From positions 5,216,499 through 5,280,498 of the forward strand of contig NC_092565.1 in assembly GCF_037975245.1 (NCBI RefSeq): 64,000 nt of DNA, given 5' to 3'. The notes under the pieces are model-generated. The model saw nothing but the letters and a program-made list of their open reading frames with translations. It searched no databases and had not been told where the DNA came from. Below, in pieces: positions 23,690 to 35,100 of this stretch. The DNA comes from Apostichopus japonicus. Its lineage: Eukaryota; Echinodermata; Holothuroidea; Aspidochirotida; Stichopodidae. Positions within the stretch are counted from its first letter, which is position 1; each line of letters begins with the position of its first letter. Position numbers and translations under genes: made by a program.

Positions 23690-25657
23690 CTTCTTTTTAT
23701 TCTTCCAGTGAAAGCACAAGTTAAAAAAAAACTAGCCGCCGATTTTTCACATCTTGTTTTGCAGCTTACAAGTAAAAGTATAACCACAATATGTCCACTT
23801 AGTGCCAACAAAATATTGCATCTATATCAAACCACCCAAAGAGGAGTTTTAGCATTCTCTAGACAGGGGGCAAAGAATAGTGATTCCTTGCCATATAACT
23901 TGCACAAAATCCCACTTGGCTATCTAACTGATGTAGAGTCTAGTGAGTCAACATTTGTTTAATACATTAAGTGATAACCATAAATGATCAGACATTCCAA
24001 ACTCCCTAGACCACAAAAAGTGTACTAACTCATTCTTTGGACATCAACCTATTCAGTCACTGATAACGTTTTTACAGTACATAAGTTTTATGGACAAAAA
24101 TGGTTTAAAATCCAGAAAGAACAGTCTTCCTTTTATGTGAAATATAGACCCATAGATGTTGAATATGTATGAGCAAATGGACATTACCTTTTACCTTTTT
24201 TTGAGTTAGCAAATCAGCTCTGCCACCAACCTACCCCTTCAATACACTAAAATATTTTTAATACCAAAGCCATCTAGTATATATATAGACTACACAGAAG
24301 AAAGCAACTTTTCAGACAGCCTGTTTACCCCTTTGAGACTCAACTAGTGACAACTGCCAGGGATCACTTGAGGTGTGTTTTAAGATCATCCAACACATGA
24401 TTATCACTTCTGAAGCAGATATCATTTACCTGATTGACTGTTAATGCATTGTTCAAGGTTACTTCAGACCTATCTGTAATTTGAGCCACTTCACAAACTA
24501 AAACTGAAGTTGACCAAATTATGTTCACCAAAAGGAAATGATTGCAATGGAGAACTCACAGTGGGGGCACCATCATACCAGGTGTGCTATTCATCCGACC
24601 TCAACTTTTGGAGTTATCAAGGTGGTCAGAATTTGACCCTAAGTGACCTTTGACCTCTTCAGAGAACATTCAGTTCTTGTACATTTCTGAGCATGAGGAT
24701 AATCGCAGTTTTGATTTTGAAGCTAAATATGTCAACAAGAATTTCAGGCTTTTGGCAGCTGATGACTCCAATTTACATTTGACCTCTTAACAGAACTGCT
24801 CAAAGTGTGATGCTTAGTGAGGGGGACCTACCAACTAACTATGACATTTTACTGATGCTACAGATGTTCACTAAACTGGACTATGAGGTTTTTGTATTTT
24901 GGCCGCTGATGACCTCAATTGACCTTTGACTCTGCTCAATAACTGGAGCAGCCAAAGAATACAGTGCTGTAAATTTACATCCTAATTTGCGTGAAATTCA
25001 TGCAAGATATGCTTGGTGAGTCACCCTGTTTACAAGTTGGAACATAACATATACATACATTTACCTGCAAACATACACGCCTAGATTCCTTTTTGCCTTT
25101 TGGCTAGGAATCAATCCAAGATCCCTGACAGAGGATACTTATAAATTCCTCTCTTCTGAATTTACAGACTCTTTATGCATTAGATTATCTTTTAGCATCA
25201 TCACTATCTTTTAGCATCATCACATGACCATTCTTACCAAAGAAACCTTTTATAATTTCCATCTGTAAATCTGAGAAAATTTTCAACACCATACCCTTGA
25301 GAAAAGCACTTTTGGAAACATGCAAAAGAGTAAAAAAAAACACCGGTATTTTTAGGTGCAGGGCAGAGAGGATCTTATGGTATTGCAGAAGTATTCAAGA
25401 CTACGCATGAAATATTAGATAGATTTCTTCAGAAAAAATTCTGCCAAAATGTTCCTTAAAATTTAGGAAAGTTTTTTTTCAAGTGTTTTAAGTACAGCTT
25501 TCATAACAGTATTCTCCATTTTATCTCTTGCTATTTCAAGGAAGAAAAACCGCATATCCTTAGTGCTTCAATATTTACACACATGGTCATACAAAAAAAA
25601 GTAGAAAAGCTTATATATATATATATATATCTTTTAAGAAGCTGCAACATCGGTGGC
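23690..25657. other. intergenic / Abraxas 3' flank
   Basis: No coding exon. 24540-24960 is repeat-like, with TGACCTTTGACCT motifs. Some of 25657 downward must be the Abraxas 3' UTR, but I see no convincing poly(A) signal on the minus strand. A (TA)n run lies at 25611-25630. Confidence 0.5.
24644..24656. promoter_or_regulatory. DR1-type nuclear-receptor motif inside a repeat
   Basis: TGACCTTTGACCT is the exact complement of AGGTCAAAGGTCA, the DR1 consensus bound by RXR heterodimers and HNF4. A near copy is at 24920. Function is not implied by sequence alone. Confidence 0.35.
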
Positions 25658-26109
25658 TCAGAAAGTTTGTGATCCTGAAAGTTCGAGACCGGCAGGACTA
25701 TCCGGTAACTGGATCGAATCACTTTCCGATCCTTCTTCAACTTTAGTCCTATTTCTAATCCCTTTGGAGGAAACTTCCATCGGCTTGTCTCTTTGGATTG
25801 ATGAAGCGTTCGGCACGTCGCTACCAGAATTGGAACGAACTTTTCTGTCGTCTTCTGCCTTCAGGAGGATATCGTCCGGTAGGCCTTTCCTGATCTGGTC
25901 CGAGTTAGACCGTACTTTACTCGGAGGTGAGATGGAGGCTTTCATGTCCATAATTAGACTAGAGAAGGGATCTGAATCGGCTACCGGGGCTTGGGATTCC
26001 AATTTATTGTCTCTGTCTGATGTTTCGTTGTCTTCCCGAGTCTCTTCTAAATTTAAGTCTTCTAGAGGTCTCTCAGGGAGCTGTTCCGTGGTGGACACCA
26101 CAGGTGGTT
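25658..26109 (-). CDS. ABRAXAS: Abraxas exon 9 (acidic tail, SQTF end)
   Basis: Acceptor TTTGACAG; 149 codons, then TGA at 25660-25658. Low-complexity Ser/Asp/Glu-rich tail with two copies of KVRSNS and C-terminus GSQTF. The open frame on the opposite strand is a shadow. Confidence 0.88.
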
Positions 26110-29100
26110 CTGTCAAAAAAAGAGTATGAAAGAAAATTACTAGATAGGAATACACAAGCCATGTAGACGAAAGTACTCTGCATAAAGTGTAGATCATGCA
26201 TGTTAGATAAATTTGAAGATTCGAATGAGTCGACGATAGCCAATAATTTCAGGGGCCAACACGGATTGCTTTGGGTGATGGGGGGGGGGGGAAGAGAGAA
26301 ACACTTTCTTGGGTGAGGGGGTAAGAGCTATAGACAAATGTAAGAACATTTAATGATTTCCGTAACTAAATGTAATGCCTGAAATGTCTTCTTTTTTTTT
26401 CATTTATTACCCATCTACTAGTAAAATGTCTAGTATTGTAGTATCAACTACAGTAGTTACAGAAAATTATTATAAAATGTAAGGGAAAAATATGTAAAAC
26501 AAAAAGTAATATATTACAACATGAAGGCCAAAAGTATTTGAGTTGCTATAGATTTACAAGCTATATATCAATGGAAAGACATGAAGGAAAACTTCATAAA
26601 AAAATGACTTGAGGAACAAACCTCAGTTTAATTTGTTGTGAATTGTTAAAAAACACTGCTTTCGAGGCCAGGCTGGATTTTTTATGCCACTTTTTAATTT
26701 TTGAGGGAACGACCCTTTAACCTGCCGAGGTTCATCGGTCAAGAGTGATAAGACTATTTAATCTAATACTTTAACCATTTAGCTCAGTTCCTCAGATGCA
26801 ACACAAAATCACAAAAAGAGTTTTATACATGCCTCAAATGACATGTTTACATTGGTAGTACAAATTTGTTGAGTTTTGGACAGTTTTAATTTCATTCAAG
26901 GGGTGCAATGGTGTTGTTGTTTTAATATCAAGTTAAAGGAACATGCTTTGGTTGAGTGAGTTATTAGAATTTATACAAAGCAATGGGTTAACATTAAAAT
27001 TAAGGCCTAAGGCCCGTACTAGAAGAGTTGGCCTTTAAAGGACCATTCCAGAGGTTTAGCATATTTTAACAGTGAATAGCTTCAAACCTGGATCAGCAGT
27101 ATATAAACGGTAATCAATCTCAAATTATTCTTTTTCTGGTGGACTATGAAATTATTGCGTACAAAATTCAGCCTACATTTGTCATTTAGTTAGATACTGA
27201 AGAACTGAGGGATATGAAGTCATACTGTCGAATAAGCAAACATATATCTTACAATTTTTTAAATTCTCATTCTCATTTCATTATCTGACAATAACACGGA
27301 TGGAGAAACGTACTACCACTCAAACCTGCCCATAATCAGAAATCAAAGCCAGAATATTAAAGTGAAGGTGGAGCCGAGGCAATAAGTAAGTGTTTACTAT
27401 TTTAAATACATGTGCTGAAAGTTTAGTCATTTTGTTTACTATTATATTTATGATAACACTAGAGTTTCTGTTAAAGAAAAAAAAAAAAGCCAAATGTCTT
27501 TGCACTTGTGAAACAAGTCACTCGATTTAGAAGCAAGATTCTCTCGGGTGAACGGACGAACAGAGTTTGGAGTGGGTTTATTGGTACTGGATATGTATTT
27601 TGGTGGGGTTACAGACAAAATCTGAGAGATGGGGGAACTAGGTCCCCCCCCCCATCCCCTGGCTGCATCCAATACAGCAAAACGCTAGAGAAGAAGTTTA
27701 CATTTCAAAAGTAACTGGATGTCTCTTTACAATGTCCCCAAATATCCCATCATTACCCCCCCCCTCCCTCTCCCGTTGTCCCTGACCAGTTCTCTCCTAG
27801 TCTCTTTGCCCATAGGGTTTCCAGACGGACCTGACCCAGTCACTGGCCGACATTAATATTGCTACACCTTTTTTCAATATATTTCCCTCTGTATTTATTT
27901 ATATGTGTATCTCTGAGATCATAGGGAAAACTTATAACTACACAGAGAAAAGCATGATATGTCAAAATATATATGACACAATGCTGTACAAATTAAGGGG
28001 GAAAAAAAGCAGTTGCTGATATTAAAATTAATGGCAGGTAAAAAAATTGTTTCCAATACACTAGTAACTGCACAGCTACTTTCATGATGGGTACAAAGAG
28101 CAATTTGCTTTGCATGAATACTTATTCAGTTCTAGGAAAAGGGAACAAGCTTGATATGCTTACAATATTCACCAAATGTACTTTTCACCGAATCTGAGGA
28201 CAAAGGAAGGAGACTATATATTCTTTAACATTCAGAAAAAATTCCACTCTCCTCAACTCTGTTGTCTACTCCATCGTCTTTGGTACGACTGACTATTACT
28301 CAGTGATATTTCATCTTGGTTAGGGTGTCTTCTTTCCAGGAGTGTGGGGGGGGGGGGCATACATTGAACAATTGCACTCAATCAATATCGATATCAGTTT
28401 AGGTCTTCACTTGCAAACTACCATAAATCCCTTTTAAAAAGTTTATGCTTGACACTCCAGTTAAACACGCTTGGGTTTATTTAGCAGCGAAGTAAATCTT
28501 TGTACGCAAGACAGACTCATTAGTTAGTTCTGAAATTCATTCCAACTTTCTTTGCACTTGACCATATCTGTGATGTGCTCGCAAAACAATGGACCTACAA
28601 CCCATTGTCTTGGGCATACTGCTACCAATAATGTTATTGACAAACCAATAATTCTATACAATGCAAGCATCATATCCATCTTGTACTCTCAACGTACCAA
28701 ACCTAAATGGAAGAAACTTGAAAATGTACCTGGCACTTTCTCCTTCTGTACGGCTTTATGAGATTGAACAACCCGTTGACCTAGCATCTTGACCTCTGCT
28801 ACCAGTCTCTTCACCGAATCCTCTGATTTTACTACGCTGTCCTTCAACGTCTATAGCAGAAAGATGGATTAATAATCAATCACACAAAGAATGGATTAAT
28901 AATCAATCCTGCAAAGATGGATTAGTAATCAATCACGCAAAGATGGATTGATAATGGCCCTTGCTTACAGATTTCTCTTTTGTTTTACAACCCACGGGGG
29001 AAATGAATTCCAGCCCATCAAGATGGGGAATATTTTCACTTTCATTAAATGACGTGTTAACTTTTTGCCCATAAGGCCTGTTCATACCACCGTCTCTTAT

Positions 29101-32100
29101 GCTATTGTCGGAGCATTACAGGAGCAGATGCCACTAGACTCTCTTCGATGGGATGTGGGTAGGAGTTGAAATTAAAGCCCCACTGAATGAGCTGCAGCTT
29201 GCAGATTAAACACCAAATATTTCATCACCTAGAGCAGTGGGTAGTTTCACTTAGCAGTTTATTAAACACAAAAAGTTGTGTAAGCAATGGCACTTGAAAT
29301 TTTAACAGGTTATATGATGTTGCGTGTTACAGTGACAATGTAACGTTGCATCTAATGATATTAAACACCAACAATGTAAGGACAGCCCTTGAACAAAGCA
29401 GTTAAACTTACATTAAACTAATGAAACTATACTCAAATAGACAGTTGAGTGATCCATTAATTAATAGTTTTGCATTCTCACCTTCATTCTGTCATGGATT
29501 GCTTCGTTAGTCATCTTAATTCCTTGCATACCTTGAAGGTAGCCATCTTTATCAATCATATCTTTCCTGTCAAGAAAAACAGAAAATGAATGAAACTTGA
29601 CCAATAAACTCTCTTGTTATGGGATCTTAGCATCTATTACGATTAAAACATAAGACAAGATGGCAATCCATGGCACCTCATCTCTTCTATGATGGAATGG
29701 ATCTACAATGAACTTTGACCTCGACCCTGAACAACTACCTAAGTACTATTTAAAATTTGTTCCATTATTCTCTACATATCTTCTGGTTTAATGACTTTTT
29801 CCAACATACTGAGAAGCAAAAAATGGCTACAGTTTCTGGGTATTTGACCTTTCATCTATGACACCACCAATCACCAAAGATCAAGTTTACAGTACATGGT
29901 CAGGCACCTACCCACCAAGTTTGAACTTGATCTGACTTACAGTCTAGGAGAAGTTCACGACACACTTTTTTGCACGATTTAGACCAATTTCAACTTTTAA
30001 CGTCAATTGACCCTTTAACTACAAGCCTAAACAGCTAAATCTGTCTTATTTTAAACTTTGTCTCTTCATTCTCTACATATAATGTGGTCTAATGCCTTTG
30101 TCCAACATGTTGGCATGCAGAAAATGGCTAAGAAACCAAATTTTTAGATTTCTTGACCTTCGACCTCTTTGACGTCATCAATCACGCAGGCACCAGTTTA
30201 GATGGTCAGGCACCCACCCACCAAGCTTGAACTTGACAGGACTTAGGGTCCAGGTGGAGTTTGCAAAATACTTATTTTTGCTCACTCACTCACAAACAAA
30301 CCAGACCCACTCACCCATCCACCCACCCATGCACACACACACTCACTCACTCACTCACATTTCTGATGTGGGGTGAAGTACAATATCTCATCTCCCTATA
30401 CATTACATGTAGGGAGATGAGATCAAAACAAACTCAACACAGTCACAAACAGTTCTGCTTTACACGCTCAAGAAGTAGAGAGTGGCATAATAAAATTTGC
30501 ACTGTGCATTTTTCAGGACAGTCTACTGTTTACAGCGTAAAACACACATCATATCGTTACAAGCAACTTATTTTAGCTGCCCCACCCCTCCTCCACTCAC
30601 CCCCACCCCAAATCAATTTCTATTTACTTTCCCAATTATATCGCAACTTGAGACAGTTTTAAATGTCGTTTCCAAGACACATCGTCACATTTCAACCAGT
30701 TACATTTATGGTAAGTAAACATTCAATTCGGGATTATCCAACAACTTGTCTTATAAAAGTAAATTGCTTTTATCTTTTCCCAGTCAGTTTCTTATTTTTG
30801 ATTTGATTTTTTAAATTTTGACAAAGAATAAAAAAAACTTAGAGTATATGTTGCAAGCTGACAAACCCTTGGTTCAAATAAAACATGTTTAGAAAGTGAA
30901 ACTTACTTATGACTGGTTAATATGTCCCTGTAACTATCGCTACCGCTGGACTCCGTGTTCAGAGATGAGCCATGCTTGTACTCCGACTGAGCCGTATCTC
31001 CTAAATTTTCTATAGCGACCTTTTGTGGGGAGAATAAACTGCAGCGGAAGATGAAAGGAGAACCAACAATGTAGACAGACAGACACAATATACGTAAGAA
31101 TCTGTACGTCAGTAATAGTAGGCCGATGGCTAAATGCCTCTTGCTGTGATGAGCTTAAAATCATTCGTCACTGCTAGCAACAAGTGCGGTACGCCCTTTA
31201 ACCCCCTTAATGCCTTAGGTGCCCTCTTGTTCATGAAACAACTTTATCATCAATCCAAGTCAGGGCTCTAAGACTGTCCAAAACTCCATTGATATTTGCG
31301 CCAAGAGCCAGTAAATATTGAGCAGCTGCGGGAAATGTTCAGTTTTACAAAAACCACTTATAGAAGCGTTGCTCTTAAAATGTTGTTATTTCTAAATGCA
31401 TGCTATCTCTCACTTTATAAAACCATGCCCGTTGGTGCCTTTTCACAAGTGTATGTAAATAGCCTTGTTTTGCTACTAAAAGCTACAAAATTGCTGTAGT
31501 GCCCCTGCCATCTCAATGGAAATTAAAAGCAATTTCTAATTCTCTCCCTCAAATAGTTGCTGTGCCCCTCTGGATTCAGTACATCAATAAACTGGGTAAG
31601 GTCAAAACTGTAATTGGTGATTCAAGGCACCATACTGCATTAACTAAAAGCTTTCAATATATAAATATCTCTACAGCCTACTGTACTCTGTTGGTCTCTG
31701 TCACAGCTTATTGTTGATCCATTTAATACTGATACTGTTAATATAATAAACTACTTATTATCGACTTTTGATTTCCAAAATATTCTATTTGGGAAATTCT
31801 TGTGTGTTATTACTCCACCGTAATGTTCAACTACGATAGTAGCAGTGCGGTCTAACAGTTGAATATTAAATGGATTCCAGAGGGGTGAGAAAGGTAGGGA
31901 TTTGGGACTGGTACAGTGACAGGAGTAAGAATTGGAGAGTACAATTACAGCCCATCATATATGGAGGGACTAAGCCTACCTGTGGAAAGAAATATAATGT
32001 TTGATCGGACGAAGGGCAGATTTATCCTCTAAACTTGACAACTTAAGGAAAAGGGCACTAGAAAATTAGAAAGAGCTATTTGCATTAGAAAATACAGGAA

Positions 32101-35100
32101 TGTCTATGAAAACTTCCAAAATTCTGGAAGGATACAAAAGCTCCTAACACCCTACTTCTCTTGCACCTTGCATCATGTCCCGCACCCCCCGCCCCCCCTC
32201 CGCCATTTCACTGCCAATCAGCATCGACGCATGCAATAAAATGCTGCTATTTCTGCTACGTACAGTAGTCGGATAGATTTATAACATTGACACTGCTTTA
32301 CTCACCCATTGTTATAAGTATAAAAGTTATAGTAGTAAGTAATGGTGGTATGGTTCATGTTACTGCCTTCTCCAAAGATACCAAAGAGAAAATTCTGGTA
32401 GTGGGTCCCTAATAGATCCCTCAGATGATGGTGGATCGCATTCTCTCGCAGCGACGGCTCCGGCATACTGCCCGACCTGCATCGGAACCACCCCACCACG
32501 TTCTGTAAAGCATTGAAAACAATTTAAAAAGATAAGCAGGATCACCAGTACCAGTCAAGTATTCGAAATACTTTGTGATATATATCACTTCAATCAACAA
32601 AGCTGTTAGCACACAAACTTGTCCTCTGTTGCACACCTTTACTGATTTTGCTCGAAAACTTTATATTCTATTCTTTCCGTGGTGCTTATTTCGCTGTCAT
32701 TAAGATTAAATAACTGCTATTCATTCATATCACTCTGATTCAAAGTTACGTGACGGTGAAAATATATGGAGATTGATTGCATTTATACTTTTAGGCCAAA
32801 CCATTTTCTTAGTTTTTCTTATTTTGTAAAAGAAGCAAATTTCCTTGAAGTCTTTCTTTTTCTTCACAAATCTATAGCGAAATCATTACATTTTCTTATA
32901 TTTTAAAGTAGCGGATTTTCTTGAGGTTTTTTTCTGCTTTTGTTTTTCTAAAACAAATCTACAGTTGACATCATTACAAGACACTAAGAAATAGTTTGAG
33001 CTTAAATGCATACTTGTTGCATGTGAAGACATATCTCCATGGAAACCCAACTGCTAACTGAAGTAGTTTGCACTTGAAAAACGTGAGGCAATAAGTACTA
33101 ATATATCTGCATGTAATGTTTTCAAAGTAAAACCATAAATTTTTACTACTTTACTACTTGGCAGATAAAATACACAACAAGTCATTAATAAACAACAAAG
33201 ATGTGTTCAGACAGATGGGATGCCATGCCAAATTTTCCAAAATTGGTCGCTTAGCAACGACTGGGTTTGTCCTTATTGTTTATTTAAGCTAGTTTATTTC
33301 AAGTGTGTCATTCAGTAAAACGTACTGGTAGATACTGTACCAGTTAGATATTGGATTTATCACAACACAAATTTAATTACCTCAAAAAATATGAGTGTGT
33401 GTGTGTGTATTAGAATGAAACTATTTGTTCAAGTCTAGTCGTATGCAAATAAACACAATTCCTTGCAAGGTTCACTTATAAGGGTCTAGTTCAATTAGTG
33501 CAAGAGTTGCCAGTACGATACCACAAAAACACATTTTCATTGGACAGATGTTGAAAAATGAGAATAGAAACGGAGAAAACAAAGAAATTGTCTTTCAGCT
33601 TTTCCCAATGTTGAATCTTGTCATACTTGTTTAGCGTAGTAACTTCTACCACACAAAAATCAAGGTGCTTTTTTGTTTCATTGTTGTGATAAGTTCTAAT
33701 TTATTTTGGGGGGAGGGGGGAATGACAAAGTGAGCTATTATGCAAATGCAAAAATATGATTAAACATTGGATGTTTTGTCCCACTTAATAAAATAATGTG
33801 GTTTAATACAAACAAAGAAACATCATATATATTTCTGACATGACATTCTTAATATCCGCTCTTAAAGGGACAGTGTGCATTGCTGCAAGCTCTGTATGAA
33901 TGTGTGTGATGTGATATTTTTATATAGAGCCACATGTTGCAGATAAACAACCACTGCTATACATCTTGCTGAATACTCTAAATATTTGAAAGGCCAGTAG
34001 AGAAAAAGAAAGAAGCTGGGTAAACCTTTTCGACTTACATCACAATTACTTTTGAGGAGAGCTGCAAGTTTCTCTCTGTCGACTTGACCGAGGCGATTGT
34101 AAAAACTGCAAAATACAAAGAGCAAATAGAGAACTGTTATTCGTCAGTGTTTGCACGTCTGCCTCTACATGTGAGTGGTTGAACTGTGTCAAAAGGAAGC
34201 CAGTACATTCAGTGATGGCACCAGTCAAGGCAATCTTGGGGGGTGGGGCAAGACATACTTTGTGGGGCGGGCAAACACACTGATGTGGGGGAGGGATCTA
34301 AGTGGAGGGGTTTCTTGCTATCATTTGCCAATTCTTTCACATTAATGCAGTGCATTGGAACCTATTTCTACTACAAACAATCGATTAGCCTTTGTTCTAA
34401 ATATTTTGGATATGTAGCAGATCTGATTGAGGGAATATAGGGGGGGGGGGGGGAGTAGGAGGGGGATGAAGGGGAAATCTGGGGGGGGAGGATGACCCCT
34501 CAAGCCTCTGAGTACATTATTATCTAGCTAAAAGAGATTTAAACTCACCTAAAAGGCTTGGGACAAATCGTGTGAGATATGACATCTGAAAGAGAGAGAA
34601 ATGAAAGGTAAAAACTTACAACAACAACAAAACAGATGGGCATTGTATGTTCCTCCATTGAATACTGACAAGAATGAACATGAAAATCCTAGCTTTACCA
34701 GCACTCCCACTATGCTCAACAGAGCTTTGTAATTGGCATGTGATGCAACTAACTACAGTATATATGGCAGACTTGAAATAAGGGCATGAGTTCAAGTAGA
34801 ATTCTCCTTGGGTAGGAGAAAATGGCTCTATGTGCAAGCACAGGCAGCCAGGCTAAGAATCCCAGGGACAACCAGACAAAAAGTCCTTAAACAATTGTCA
34901 TGACATATCTATACCTAATCTTGCATTAGCATCTGTGCTAGATTTCCACAAGACTACTGTACTCCAGTACCAGCACAAATCCATAATGCTGAGTACGAGT
35001 GCAGACAACTTACAGTAGAAGGAAGAATACATGCAACAACCATGGACTCAATGAAAGTCTGGAACACAGCACTTTAAACACATCATATCATGAGAATCAT

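Noticed and set aside
25653-26129. 158-codon plus-strand frame
   Set aside because: Antisense shadow of Abraxas exon 9, whose minus-strand frame has splice acceptor, family context and stop.
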